From positions 468,891 to 532,890 of the forward strand of contig CAKOHE010000042.1 of assembly GCA_934047225.1 (NCBI GenBank): a stretch of DNA of 64,000 nucleotides. Reading direction: 5' to 3'. This document shows, in pieces, positions 1 to 11,370 of the stretch (positions are counted from its first letter, which is position 1; every line of letters starts with the position of its first letter). This DNA comes from Ypsolopha sequella (Eukaryota; Arthropoda; Insecta; Lepidoptera; Ypsolophidae). The notes below the pieces were generated by a model. That model saw only the letters and a program-made list of their open reading frames with translations, did not search any database and was not told the origin of the DNA. A program made the position numbers and the translations under genes.

Positions 1-544
1 TGTTTTAACAGTTCCCTAGAAAAGGATTCCAAAAACGTGCGTAAAGCGGTCATTTTACGCACAGTGTGCTATAAAAATAATTTACGAATTTCACAAAAAG
101 GGTCATCCAACCTTGATACTGAGCACTTACCGAGTGTTCTGTATGAATTTGGCTGTATAAATAAATTTCACTTTGTATAATTAAATTTTGAATAACGTTT
201 CGAAACTTATGTGGAATTAAATCAAGTAAAGAAGCATGCAGTTGAGTAAAAGTGAAAAGAAAACGTCAAAGAAAAGCGTTTTAAAGAATATTAAAAGGTT
301 TAAATTGGAGTAGATTATGCGAAACAGGAGAAAGTATAATAACAAAAAGACAATTAGAAAATACCTTTTTATCACTAATGCTCTAAAAACAAGTTGTATT
401 TAACTCAATATGCGGGAGGTAAATTCGATTTACAACCCTAGGGAGGTAATTAAATTTGATAAGTAAAATCGAACGAGGCTCCTTTTTTATTTTTTGGGAC
501 AAGATCTCATATTTGAGGTAAGACCCCGGAAAGACACCACAAAA
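1..544. other. Non-coding start of window with a MITE half
   Basis: No gene is seen. Bases 85-190 match the right half of the palindromic MITE that is complete at 43140-43328: a CACTTACCGAG stretch, then TATGAATTTGG, ending TTTCACTTTGTATAA. Bases 1-33 resemble 52797-52829 (TGTTTTAACAG..CCCTAGA..), so the window opens inside a second dispersed repeat. The rest is AT-rich and featureless. Confidence 0.55.
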
Positions 545-666
545 CACTTAAATAACAAGCAAGAACACTTATCAACACGTGTTTCGCCTCTAAACGAGGC
601 ATCCTCGGGATGTGTAGTCCGCCCGACCGCTCGACAGCAAAAGTGTTTGCTTGCTTGTTATTTAAG
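545..666 (-). repeat. Inverted repeat enclosing a hammerhead-like core
   Basis: Bases 545-572 and 638-666 are imperfect inverted copies (CTTAAATAACAAGCAAG on both arms). Between them, on the minus strand (about 566-619), lie CCGAGGA, a 5-bp stem GCCTC/GAGGC with loop GTTTA, and GAAAC followed by ACGTGT. This resembles the hammerhead ribozyme core (CUGANGA, stem II, GAAA), with flanks that can form a short stem I. U4 is C and an extra T follows the core, so this copy is probably decayed or only hammerhead-like. Confidence 0.35.
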
Positions 667-1227
667 ATTGCTTTATTTTGTGCTCGTACTGCTTGCTTTG
701 CTTGTGCATGTTTTATGCGGGAGGGCGGGCGGTGCTTGAGTCTGCATTTTGAATAGCATGGTAAGAGTTTTTAGCGGAATATTGCAAATTATTAATATAT
801 CCACAAATGCAGTACCTAATACCCTTGCCGAAATTTATTTCTTTCTTTCTTTCTTTCTTCCCGAGACCTACAAAAAGATTTACGGGATCACATTTTAATA
901 AGGGTTAATTAAACCCTTATGTCTGATCGGATCTTATCCATATAGGTCGGAAAATTTCAAACTTCATCAGATCCAAACAGAGCAAACCTTTTCCCAGCAG
1001 CACGTACAACTCGTCAGTCGACAAAATCAATTCCTATGAATGGGTTCCGATATCAATGGGTTCCGTATATAATTGGGTGGCTCAGTATTACGTGAATGGG
1101 GTCATACATCGCCTCCCAATGTCTCCAAATGTGGGTATAAACTATCCGAGATGGAGTACTAAGGTAGGTACCGCCACGAAAAGTGGTTGAGCGTTTTGAT
1201 CGTGTTTCGCTTGGCATTTCCAGGCCG
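667..1227. other. Intergenic, short microsatellite
   Basis: A (TTTC)n run lies at 838-860. Short open frames here have no recognisable motifs. Nothing else is supported. Confidence 0.5.
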
Positions 1228-1366
1228 CTGTACACTCTCGCGAAATACTCTTTATAAAAAGGACCAAGCTATTTTAGTAAAGGGGATGGACTTCATTGCA
1301 TTTCCCTTTACTGATATTGCTTTGTCCCTTTCATGCCGAGTCTCGCGAGAGTGTACTCTTGTACAA
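1228..1366. mobile_element. Palindromic MITE
   Basis: The left arm starts GTACACTCTCGCGA and continues through AGGACCAAGC to AGTAAAGGG. The right arm is its imperfect reverse complement (CCCTTTACTGATATTGC to TCGCGAGAGTGTAC). The arms are about 50 bp around a short spacer, so the whole is a long imperfect hairpin. There is no coding content. Confidence 0.6.
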
Positions 1367-1522
1367 TGGGCACATGTATACGCGCACGATTTTTAGAAGA
1401 GTGAATAATAGCATGCAACTAGATATGTGGGCTAATTATATTTACAAGAAAAAGTATATACCTTGATTAAATTGGGCCAGGATAAGGATTGTAATTGTAC
1501 TGACATTCGACAGTCATTTGTC

Positions 1523-1880
1523 AATGATAATGTATAGGTTGGCAACTTCGTGCTTACCGCGCCCACGGGGTATAGGGGTTGGCGGGCGGGGTCTCGGAGG
1601 ATGTTGTGGCGGGAGGGTGAGCAAGCAGGACGCGTGGGGCGGACCAAGGCGGATGGCCATTCGCCGGGGAAGTCGCTCCATAGATAAGGGCAGTATAAAC
1701 CGATGTATAGTGGATCTCTTTTGTAGACTCTATGATATTTTAAACTTGTCAATGTCATACTTGTGTACATGGAATGCCTTGGGCACGGCCCTCCACACTG
1801 AGTCACGTGCTACCTCGTACCCGCCAACCCCTGTACCCCGTGGGCGCGGTAAGCACGAAGTTGACAACTTATACTTATCA
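1523..1880. mobile_element. Foldback MITE with about 60-bp TIRs
   Basis: Bases 1523-1586 and 1820-1880 are inverted copies with few mismatches; both contain CAACTTCGTGCTTACCGCGC and GGGGTTGGCGGG. The GC-rich arms surround an AT-rich core of about 230 bp. Open frames on both strands here are by-products of the GC-rich arms. The superfamily is not assigned. Confidence 0.75.
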
Positions 1881-2522
1881 CAGTAGGTGTTGCCAATGCT
1901 GTTAAAAACGAGGTGCAAATGCTGATGATAATAAAACTAAATATTTATAGAGCAGTTTCCAGTGTACAACCGATTTCCATTCTAAAAGTAGTGCATCATT
2001 ATTCTTCACGACAGTACCTATTGAAAAGGTTTTGCAGACGTGTGTGGATTTAAATTGGGAGTGAATGGAGATTGATTTATTGAGATGCGGAGAGATTTAG
2101 TGCAGTTATATTTATCTTGAGAAAATATGGGTTTTGTCTTAAGAAACAACCTGCAACCTACCGTATGGATAGCGCCGAAGTTGATAAAGTTATTGACTAT
2201 CTCTGTCGCGACAAATTAAACTCAAGTTGATTACAAATTTCGCCTGAAAATATATAAATGTGAAATTTATTTTGATCCAAAAGGCACACAATATCTGGTC
2301 ATACCTAATTAGGATCTTCCTTTTACCTAGAGACCATAAAAGTAAATAATGTCTACATTAGTACATACTATTTAGGTTATTTTGACAACGATTTTGCTCA
2401 GCAAATTTTGGTCAGCTCCCTGTGGTAATAGTACAATGATAATTCATTTTCAAACCTTTGGAGAGGTGAGCTGAATCGGCGGACCTGCCGTCTGGCGTCA
2501 AAGAGTAGATGTACTAACTTAC
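1881..2522. other. Non-coding
   Basis: I searched this stretch on the minus strand for the C-terminal exon expected after 2523-2692 (a GHTGYLTFA-like motif) and did not find it. AT-rich with no recognised element. Confidence 0.5.
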
Positions 2523-2692
2523 CTTATGTTTGAGGAATGATAGGTCCCTGACTGCCAGCTTCCGCCTGGACACTATCAGCCCCGTCTGCAGCACCTCCAT
2601 AGTAGCCAGGTCTTCGAAACCCTGCTCCTGGAGAGCTGAACAGGTGCGCCGAACTTGCTCTATGCAGGGGGAAAAGGAGCAGAATCTGCCAC
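2523..2692 (-). CDS. Trmt61a: TRMT61A exon (tRNA m1A58 methyltransferase catalytic subunit)
   Basis: One internal exon of 170 bp. It encodes GGRFCSFSPCIEQV, then RRTCSALQEQGFEDLATMEVL, shown here in two parts: RRTCSALQEQ and GFEDLATMEVL. This matches the late methyltransferase-fold segment of TRMT61A (GGRFCSFSPCIEQVQRTC in the human protein). Splice signals fit: acceptor TCCTCAG just upstream (2699-2693) and donor AAG|GTAAGT (2522-2517). The enzyme works with TRMT6 to make m1A58 in the T-loop of tRNA. Neither neighbouring exon is recognisable in the window, so it is either part of a gene with very large introns, or an isolated duplicated or captured exon. Recognition is secure; gene integrity is not. 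Confidence 0.85.
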
Positions 2693-3085
2693 CTGAGGAC
2701 AATGAGGAATATTATATTATTTCCTTGAAAACCATAAAAAATGTATGTCCCCCCCCTTATCTCTATAACTAATGGACAAAAATATGAAAAAAATCATACA
2801 TAGGTAATACCTATGTGTTTACGTAAAGATTACAGGAAAAATAAAGCAGTTGAGAAATTAACGAAAAAAATTGACAAAATTAAATTTATCATCCACAATA
2901 CGGAACCATAGGTACGCGAGTCTGACTCGCACTTGGCCGGTTTTTTCAAGGTCAACCTAGTCATGAGAAAAAAGATAGCATTACACTTTATTTATTACTA
3001 ATCGTTTATGATGTAGTTATTTTGATTTTGCTGTATTTAAGTAATAGTATTAGTAATATTTTGCTATTAATTTTGCCTTTTATAA
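2693..3085. other. Intron or intergenic with a dispersed-repeat fragment
   Basis: Bases 2893-2947 are a minus-strand fragment of the lepidopteran dispersed repeat that is fuller at 13436-13718 (TACGGAACC, GCGAGTCTGACTCGCACTTG, GCCGGTTTTTT). The remainder is featureless. If the TRMT61A exon is part of a live gene, this is intron. Confidence 0.5.
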
Positions 3086-3087
3086 TA

Positions 3088-4395
3088 CGAGGGGCATGCC
3101 AAAAGAAGTTAGATACTCTTTACTCCTTTGATTGACACTGGCAAGTTATACATCATCTTATAGGCTGGTTGTTTGTTTATGTATCTGAAAATAGAACGCA
3201 CATCATTTCTTTTTTTTTTTATTTGGATGAGCATCATTTTTCCGAGAATCTGGCGGGAATTCGCTTGCAGCAATGGAGCTCAGTCGAAGTGATTGTCGCG
3301 CTATGATTTATTATGACTATAAAAAAGTTTTAAGCCTCAAGAATGTTTTGAACTTTTGGCTACTACTTTTGGTGAGTCTGGTTGCTCACGAATAACAGTA
3401 TTTAATTGGTTTGCTGAATTTAAAAGAGGACGGGGATGTCTCAAAGATGAAGCGAAGACAGGTCGGCTGCCAACCGCGGTCACAGAAGAAAACGTTCGTG
3501 CAGTCGAAAAACTTATTCGCGAAAACCAACGAATTATGTATGTAGAGCTGGAGCGAGAACAGGGAATTGGATCAGCAGCAATGCAAACCATAATTCACGA
3601 CCACCTTTCTCTCCGTAAATGTTGTTTGAGATGGGTGCCGCACAAACTTACCGATGAGCAGAAAGACCGTCGGTTGGATTGGTGCCTATTCATGATAGAT
3701 AAATTCGACGGTGGCGAGAAAAAAAATGTGTATGATATACTGACTGGTGATGAAACATGTCTTTATAACTATGATCCCGAAACAAAGTGACATTCGACTG
3801 TATGGTGCTTTGAAGATGAGCCAACTCCAACGAAATGTTGCCGTGCACGAAGCACACAGAAACAAATGGTCGCTTCGTTTTTCAGCAAAACGGATCATAT
3901 TGCTACTGTAGTGCTAGAGAATCAAAGAACGATGAACTCCAAATGGTATGTGACAGTTTGTGCTCCAACAGTAATATCAGCTTGGTGTGACAAGCGACCG
4001 AAGTCAGGAATCCGACGTCTTCTCAGGCACCACGACAATGCGGCGTCGCACACGTCTTCCAAAACACTTGACTTTTTCGACTCAAAAAATGCGTCAATCC
4101 TCCCTCACTCACCATATTCCCCTGACCTAGCACCTTGTGATTTTACCTGTTTCCAAAAATCAAAGAAAAAATAAAGGGGAAGAAGTTTGAAAGCAAAGAA
4201 GATGCACTGGCTGCCTATATTTTTGAGATTTCTGAGGTGTCTAAAGAAGAGTGGTCATTGGTATTTTCCAATTAGTTCAGACGTATGGTAAAGTGTATAC
4301 GTGCTCAAGGTGAATACTTCGAAAAGATCGATACTTGTAATAAAAAATAAATTTTATAATTTTTGAGTATCTAATTTCTTTTGGCATGCCCCTCG
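3088..4395 (+). mobile_element. mariner transposon with near-intact ITRs
   Basis: A complete 1308-bp element flanked by TA on both sides (3086-3087, 4396-4397). The ITRs begin CGAGGGGCATGCC and are about 31 bp with one mismatch (..GAAGTTAGATACTC against ..GAAATTAGATACTC). Size, TA duplication and the DD34D transposase remnant inside identify a mariner. The good ITRs suggest it could still be mobilised in trans, although its own transposase is broken. Confidence 0.93.
3273..4275 (+). pseudogene. mariner transposase, broken (DD34D)
   Basis: The reading frame starts at ATG 3273 (MELSRSDCRAMIYYD) with a helix-turn-helix segment (ITVFNWFAEFKRGRG). It shifts frame near 3335-3345, has an in-frame TGA at 3788-3790, and loses one base near 4141-4147. 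Catalytic residues are visible: TGDET (first Asp), HHDNAASH (second Asp), and SPDLAPCDF, whose Asp lies exactly 34 residues after the second, giving DD34D. It ends ..SLVFSN at TAG 4273. Cut-and-paste transposase at TA sites in its active form; inactive here. Confidence 0.9.
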
Positions 4396-4397
4396 TA

Positions 4398-4710
4398 GTT
4401 AGCATGGTGTTCGTGCGCATTTTTGGATGACATGACAATCTAGCTCCTAGTTTTTGTTATTATCTGTTGTCATATCTCTGATTGTAGCATGTTGTGTACA
4501 CTATTAAAAAAAAAACGCATTTGATAAGCCTGTGAATATTTCGTGAACGTAAAAATAAATTAAGTGACGGTAGATTCCCAACTAACAAAAATGAGAAATA
4601 CATGAGCGATAGAGCGTAAGCCGTTAAGTATTGATGAAATACGAACTGGCTTTATATCCGGATATATTCCCGCTATACCTTCGCTGTATGTCCATTTGGG
4701 CACAAATTAA
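4398..4710. other. Non-coding
   Basis: No gene or repeat recognised between the mariner and the tandem repeat. Confidence 0.4.
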
Positions 4711-5062
4711 GCGGCATTCGTCAATACAAGAGGGTTACAATAGCAATTCATACACACCGAGGGGCTTAAAAAGCGATACAAGAGCGATTCCTACGTCATT
4801 CGGGGTCCACTAACTACCTTTAATTTCTATTTGCGATTTCGTCAATATAAGAGGGTTACAATAGCGATTTATACCCACTGAAGAGTCCAAAACGCAATAC
4901 AAGAGCGATTTATACGTCATTGGGAGTCCACTAACTACCTTGTATTTCTATTTGCGATTTCGTCCATACAAGAGGGTTACAATAGCGATTTATACCCACT
5001 GAGGAGTCTAAAAAACGATACAAGAGCGAATTATACGTCTTCCTTGAATTTCTATTTGCGAT
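4711..5062. repeat. Tandem repeat, 121-bp unit, three copies
   Basis: The phrase ACAAGAGGGTTACAATAGC (with small changes) recurs at 4725, 4846 and 4967, followed each time by a GCGATTTATAC-like phrase and CTATTTGCGATTTCGTC. The spacing is 121 bp. The third copy is truncated after ACGTCTTCC. No coding role. Confidence 0.8.
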
Positions 5063-5819
5063 TTGAGTCATGTTCCATCTCTTTTTTTCCTTGAAATGTT
5101 TAATTTGCGAACTCTTTCATTTTAAAACTTAACCTAAAATGGTGTAAGATACAAATAAAGTGAACGATATGCGACGCAAATAAATTGGATGTTATTTTTT
5201 CCATGGTATAGTATTATGTGTGTTGTGAGTGAAATTTCCTTACGAAGATAATTTTACTGGTATTCTATTTATAGTTTTCCACTTCGTTTTTAATACGCCT
5301 TCCTAATAATGTGAAAGAAGATTGAAAATTAGAGAAATGTGCAAAGAGGTTAGGTTAGATATTTCATTTATTTTCTAAATTATTGGCTGCAACTGCAGCA
5401 ATGTAGTACTCCTTCATTCTTTTTAAAAATTCTTTCATTCTTTGTCGTCAATATCCTTAACGAAACGATAATTTCGATGAACCAATTCAACAAAATAAAA
5501 ATAACAATGGCGGAATATTTCTTAGGAGTATGTAACTTCTCTGAGCATTTCATACGTCGTTAGGACGTAGAAAGTAGGTGACTAAGTTTTAGAGCGATAT
5601 GATAGCGATGTATAAAGCCAAATCATGGCCTTGATAGCAATCGATCATAAAATTTTAGGGTACGGTAGCAAATATATAATGGTTTAAAATGAAATACACT
5701 GTAAAAGCTTTTAATGTTTTTTGTTTTATAAATATAAATAATAGGTACTGATAGACATGATAATTTAAATATAAATATTGTTATCCCATCTATATATTTC
5801 GGGTCGGTGTCGGTTACAT
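5063..5819. other. Non-coding
   Basis: AT-rich, with scattered GCGAT phrases like those of the preceding array (for example 5590-5610) but no regular period. No gene seen. Confidence 0.4.
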
Positions 5820-6505
5820 TACGTATAGTATCGTACCGTACTACCGTACCGTACCGTATAGTACCGTACCGTAACGTACCATGTCGTATAGTATCGTATC
5901 ATACCATATCGTACCGTATCGTACCGTACCGTACCGAACCGTACCGTACCGTATCCGTACCGTACCGTACTTCTTCGTACCGTACCATGTCATATTGTAT
6001 CGTATCATATCGTACCGTACCGTATCCGTACCGTACCGTACTTCTTTGTACCGTACCGTATCGTATCGTATCATATCGTACCGTATCGTACCGTACCATA
6101 CCGTACCGTATCGTACCGTACCGTACCGTACTTCTTCGTACCGTACCATGTCGTACCGACCCGTACCGTACCATACCGTATCCGTACCGTACCGTACTTA
6201 TTCGTACCGTACCGTACCATGTCGTACCGTATCGTATCATATCGTACCATGCCGTACCGTACCATACCGAACCGTACCGTATCTTATCGTACCGTACCGT
6301 ACCTTACCATACCGAACCGTACCGTACCGTATCTTATCGTACCGTATCGTATCGTATCGTATCGTATCGTATCGTATCGTACCTGACCAAACCGTACCGT
6401 ATCTTATCGTACCGTATCGTATCGTATCGTATCGTACCTGACCAAACCGTACCGTACCGTACCGTATCGTATCGTATCGTATCGTATCGTATCATATCGT
6501 ATCGT
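5820..6505. repeat. Pentanucleotide array (ACCGT/ATCGT)
   Basis: About 690 bp built of 5-mers ACCGT and ATCGT with few interruptions. Because 5 and 3 are coprime, all frames of both strands are nearly stop-free and give YRTVPYRIV or RYGTVRYGT strings; these are not genes. The proportion of ATCGT rises towards the right end. Confidence 0.95.
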
Positions 6506-6543
<38 letters not shown>

Positions 6544-6562
6544 ATTATTATTATTATTATTT
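6506..6562. repeat. (ATC)n then (ATT)n microsatellite
   Basis: About 12 ATC units run straight on from the pentanucleotide array and pass into about 6 ATT units, consistent with stepwise slippage from the ATCGT units. Confidence 0.9.
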
Positions 6563-7261
6563 TAAATTATTATAAATTATTTGAAAAGCTAATTTAACAA
6601 AAAACATGAATTTCATTGAGAAAGTGTGTACGGAACACTCAAGGCACGAGTCCTACTCGCACCTATACGGCGATGTCACGTATAATAGAAATATAAATCG
6701 CTCTTGTGTCACTGGTCTAAAATGGCAAATTCTTACTGAATTAGGAGAACATAAACTCTAATAGACTCCATTTAAGCATTATGTAACTGTACGAGAGTAT
6801 TTAAACTCAACTGTACGTGCTTAATTCTTGTATCGGAGTTAGTAATATCGGATATACGGCTGCCATACATTGGCGTTATGATTACACTTTTATATTTCCT
6901 AAGCATACTATTACTGCCTATTGGAGTTGTAAATCGCTAAAATAGCATTTACTAACTCTTTTCTGCACCTCAAAGCTTCAACAATTGCTGAGAGCATTAG
7001 CTAACGTTTTTCTATGTCTACAAGTAAATTTCACCGCTTTTATAACCCTCTTTTGCGTCCAAGAGGATTTACAGAAGCGAATAAAGCAGCTTGTGTGTTA
7101 GTTGGGTTAGCGGGGGCTCGTACCTCGTAATTCTCCTTTGTATCAACTTCAAGCAAATGCATGCGAAATTCAACGCGTTCAAAAGAGATGGCATGTTAGG
7201 CGGGCGTCGTCGCACGCACGTCAAATTTCAATCTCAAGTTGATGTTGATGAAAATGATAAT
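6563..7261. other. Non-coding with dispersed-repeat fragment
   Basis: A short degraded fragment of the GTGCGAGTC repeat lies near 6628-6665 (TACGGAACACTC, GAGTCCTACTCGCACC). No gene seen. Confidence 0.4.
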
Positions 7262-7990
7262 TACGCGGTAGACCCGCAGGCGGTAGTACGCTCTATGACC
7301 TCTCAATTTTGAGACCCAGGTTCGATGCCTGGTCATGCACCAATGAGTTTTTCGGAATTTACGTGCATAACCTAATACTTACCACTTGTTGAACGGTGAA
7401 GGAAAACATCGTGAATAAACCTGCATGACCTAAAAAGCGTGTATTTGTACCCGAAGAACGGCGATAGGGCACCATCCATCACGTTGGGACGTAATAATAA
7501 TCGTCGGTGAAATGCGGGTGTAGTAAGTGAAAATAAAAATGAATAAAATCTTTATTGACGCAAAAAAATCAAAGTGGAACACAGAATAATTGGAACTCTG
7601 GCCACTAGGGTAGGCGGGAACCTAAATTCCAACGGCCAGCGCTCTCCATATAAGTTTACACATTTAAAAACCTAATTTATATCATGGCATGGAAGTTTCA
7701 CAAATACATGGGTTGCTTAACAACAAAAGAAGAATTTTATAACAATATTTTCTTACAAAAACAAACATTCTTTTTGAAACGTAAAGACTTGACAAATAAA
7801 ATCATTTGTTAAGACGGAACGCAAAATAGTACCAGCTAAAAAACAAAACCACATTCAAAAATAGGTATTAAAATGGGGAAAATTCAAAAAACATGAAAAT
7901 TTCATGTTACAATACTTGCATTTAATAGTTCACATTCGGAAACACCTCTGAAACCCCCTAGGGGATTCATGTCGTGATGATATACTATAT
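7262..7990 (+). mobile_element. tRNA-type SINE, split by a retroelement tail
   Basis: The part 7262-7534 carries a B-box-like GGTTCGATGCC, then GCACCAATGAG and CGTGTATTTGTACCCG. A second copy at 13145-13425 (minus strand) aligns along its length and runs directly on to the GGAACACCTCTG and GGATTCATGTCGTGA segments. Here those are found only at 7926-7990, so 7535-7925 is an insertion. The SINE class is inferred from the B box and length. Confidence 0.6.
7535..7925 (-). mobile_element. Non-LTR retrotransposon 3' end inserted in the SINE
   Basis: Absent from the sister SINE at 13 kb. On the minus strand it ends CAATAAAGATTTTATTC, a polyadenylation-type end, so it is probably a 5'-truncated retroelement 3' UTR. 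No coding frame was recognised. Confidence 0.5.
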
Positions 7991-9039
7991 TATATTGTTA
8001 TAAATTGATCAAAAAATCTTTGCCAACGGTACGTCGTCGGTAGCTTTTTGGTCTATCTAATGTCAGAGCCGAGATTTTTCAATAGACCAGAAACCATTAT
8101 CGGACATCTAGAATTATGTCCGAGATTCAATGGCAGCACCAGATAATGTTCAAAGGATTTCTGACCGTATAATGTTTGACACGGGCCAGGCGATCGACCC
8201 CACTATTACACAATGCAAACAAAACCATCAAGTTGGTTCACTATGCGCGCGCGCAAGTAAAAAAGACGATCCGGGCATAACAAAACGTCGACAGATGTTT
8301 TCATTCTCATGTGATACGAGACCGACCGACCGTAGCTGATAACGTACAACCTCTTTGTTAGGATACCGTTTTGAATTTTGGAACACCGAAAAACTGGCTG
8401 GAAATGACACATCTTTTATGTGAGCCGCTGGCTTATCTGTCAAATCTTATCAGCCAATAAGGACAGCGGACGTCACTCAGTCTGCCAATCAGCGTTTGGG
8501 CTCCGCGGGGGGTGAAGTTTGAATCGTATTCGGTTTTTGAATTTTCGTATCGCGTGCCTGGATGATATAATAATCCGTGGTTGATTAGCATAATTCACGA
8601 ACATGTTCTGGGTAATGAAGCCATTACTGCAATCTAAGGTGTGTTTGACATTGAGTGCTGTGAGTGCTGTTTAGCACACATAACTTTGCATTGCTCTAAA
8701 GGCACTTTTTATTAGCGATAAAATTGACATCATCAACAAGAGTAGTGTCAAGAAGATGGAAGCGTTCTTGATGTGAATATAGCACCAGATTTTATGTTAT
8801 TTGTATACAAATACAAATATATTTATTCATTATGTAGATTTATAGGACTGGGTGACAGAAAGAAATGTCGATCAATAGTGACTAGGGTAACTATTCGTCC
8901 GGATTTGTCCGGACATGTCCAGACTTTAGGGCTTCCGTCCGGACTTTGTACGTCTTTCTAATTTGTCCGGATTTTTTACTTAGATTGAAATATGTTGAAT
9001 GACTGTTTAATTTTGGCATAAAATTAATTGAAAATAATA
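7991..9039. other. Non-coding
   Basis: Bases 8885-8975 contain a cluster of TGTCCGGA/TCCGGAC words, possibly the terminus of an unassigned transposon. Open frames at 8.1-8.4 kb have no motifs. Nothing else supported. Confidence 0.4.
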
Positions 9040-9605
9040 ATATAATAATTGCCTTGACCAGCCGGCCAGAGTGGAGATGCAAGAGCGGAACCTATGCTCC
9101 AGGTTGGAAGTGTAAAATGTCATAACGCCGGGGGCACTTGACTGTTAGAAGGATCTTGCGCCCCGCAGACTCACCTCTCGACAACCTTAGCTGCTTATAT
9201 AGTGTTGCCCCCTGGCCGCCCCATGGTGGCTAGATAGGGGGCCCACAACGGCTATCCTGGTGGATAGTTATTAAGCAGCAAGTCACCATCTGCCATATTT
9301 AAATTTGTGAGAGATTTTCGAGGCAGATGTCCGTTATCTCACTCCATAGCCCTGTTATCCGGCCCATTTAGCATCCCATCCTCATAGTCCACTCCAAGTC
9401 GCTTCCTTCCTGGCAATAGTTTGGCAACTGTGGGGGACTGTCCGTTAGTGTATCACAATGATACATTGAGGGAGAGGCCTCCATGGATGCAGCCATCTCA
9501 CATCTAGATTAAATGGTACCAAAGGCCTCTTCAATGTTGGCTTCGGCCCCATGAATGCCTTTCAAATGACCGGGTCCCTATGGGCCCGTGACTGAAAAGT
9601 GTACC
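9040..9605 (-). mobile_element. Probable non-LTR retrotransposon fragment
   Basis: A GC-richer block. On the minus strand it runs through GGGCCCCCTATCTAGCCACC and CTCTGGCCGGCTGG and ends in an ATT-rich simple tail (about 9030-9050), as non-LTR 3' ends do. No RT motif is visible, so clade and even orientation are tentative. Confidence 0.45.
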
Positions 9606-9720
9606 TACATAATAATAATAATAATAAGAGTTTATTCCATATAAATATGTACATTTATAAACTTACATACTAGATCATAGATCATAAATAAATAAATAAA
9701 TAATAATAATAATCATACAC
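9606..9720. repeat. ATA and AATA simple repeats
   Basis: (ATA)n at 9610-9628 and (AATA)n/(AAT)n at 9684-9712. On the minus strand GGAATAAACTCTTATTATT looks like the polyadenylated end of another retroelement lying at 9617 to about 9900. Confidence 0.6.
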
Positions 9721-10744
9721 AGATTAAAAGAGTGTACACAAAACAATTTTGAGTGCCCTACTCCCTAAAAAAGGGCATAGCCCTGTAGTCTTAGGATAAG
9801 TAGTACTGCTCAACCCGAAAAATAGGTGACTTAGCTAGCTAACACAATATTACTGTACACCTTGTATTGCATGTTTATAAAAAATATGTTGATTTAAAAC
9901 TTATTTTTACTAATTTACTAAATTAGAAGTGCGCTGCTCTTAGGAATTATTATTTCATTTTGTGACTAAAATGTCCAGAATTTTATTGAAATGTTCGGCT
10001 TTTTATCAGGATTTTTCAAATTTTGAAATGGTAAGTAATAGTGAGTAAATATTTAAGCACCAAATTTGGCGTATGATTAAAACATTTAAAAGTAACGAAA
10101 CCTTGCACATATTTTATTTTATATTAAACAAAGTTAGGTGTGTGACATCCATATACTTTGAACAATCATGGCCCAAGCAAAAGTGATGAAAAGTATTATC
10201 TAAACGCATCAGCAGTCACTTCGTGACGATCCTCGTTGGATCAGCTCTCGACCACAATGGTATTCCCACGACACACAGCATTATGTTCTTTAAGACAAGG
10301 TACTACGGGTCCCGAGAACAGGATCCCGTAGAGGATCCAGGGTTATCTTGGGTTGAGATTGATGTTTAATTAAGGCTAATTAATCACCGTTCGCTGGTTC
10401 CTGCGCCTGATTGTGACAATGGACCCTTAAAGCTTATTGCACTTTACTTATAGACTGTCGGTGCACAGTCGGTAACCCTATGTCATCAAGTAACAGGATG
10501 TGACCAAGTATTAAAAATCCATAAGTAGGTTATTATTAGGCTTAAGGCGAATGGATACGCCAACTGCAATTTGGACCTGTCTTTGAAGACTTACTCTTCC
10601 CACACGGGTGGTCCAAAACTTTCATAAAAATATATGATAGGCATTATAGAGTCAAAAATAAATTTTAAGTTTCCTAAACTGTGTTTCTATTGTAAGTTTT
10701 GACAAAACTATAGGAAATTTTTAGATCTAAAAAATTCAAGTTCA
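9721..10744. other. Non-coding
   Basis: No gene. The block 10180-10510 is GC-richer than its surroundings and probably an old repeat, but it has no copy elsewhere in the window. Confidence 0.35.
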
Positions 10745-10905
10745 ATTTTTTTTTCCGTTCGTGGCGTCCATGTGAAAAGTATTATTTTCTCCTATTTTGC
10801 GCTAGCCGGAGACGCAGTGGTTGTCGTAACAGCCACTTTTCAAGGCGCGCAAGAACATTATTTCAATGTCGTTTCCGTTGATATTTGTACCGACACACAT
10901 CGAGT
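10745..10905 (-). mobile_element. Partial copy of TTAA-MITE family 1
   Basis: Reverse-complement match to the inner part of the element complete at 16284-16753: TTTTCTCCTATTTTGCGC, then ACAGCCAC, and ATTTCAATGTCGTTTCCG. Both termini are missing. More diverged than the three complete copies. Confidence 0.7.
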
Positions 10906-10919
10906 TGCTTATTTAGATA

Positions 10920-10985
10920 AGTAAAACAAAGGGAACATGTATAAAATTAAATAATAAATTTTATACATGTTCCCTTAGTTTTACT
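10920..10985. repeat. Near-perfect hairpin, 29-bp arms
   Basis: Left arm AGTAAAACAAAGGGAACATG.. and right arm ..CATGTTCCCTTAGTTTTACT pair with one mismatch around an 8-base AT spacer. It immediately follows the truncated MITE. Confidence 0.85.
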
Positions 10986-11370
10986 AACCTAGTTTTAAGC
11001 CTAACACTAACCTACCTATCGATGAAAATAAACAGTCATTTATTTATTTATTTATTAGACACAGCTTGGAACACCAAAGTTCCATGGCGAATAAGGACCA
11101 ATATGCCTTAAGGTGGGATCTTTTCATTTCAGAGCAAAATGCACATCATAATATTGTTTCCTTTACTTTTGAACAAAAAGTATGCAATAAATGCGTATTA
11201 TGGCAATTCTCAATAATAATTAGTTTTTAACAAGTTCTTATTCTTTATTGTAAGCCAACAAAATATTTAATTACACACGTAAACTTAAAGAGCTTATCTC
11301 TATTAGAGATTTCTTCCAGCAAAACGAAAAAAGGATCAGGAATACATAAAAAGAAAACAGTTATCATTAT

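Noticed and set aside
1..2522. C-terminal exon of TRMT61A
   Set aside because: No GHTGYLTFA-like coding was found on the minus strand below the exon.
5807..6565. Tyr/Arg/Val-rich proteins on both strands
   Set aside because: They are translations of a pentanucleotide repeat, open in most frames for arithmetic reasons.
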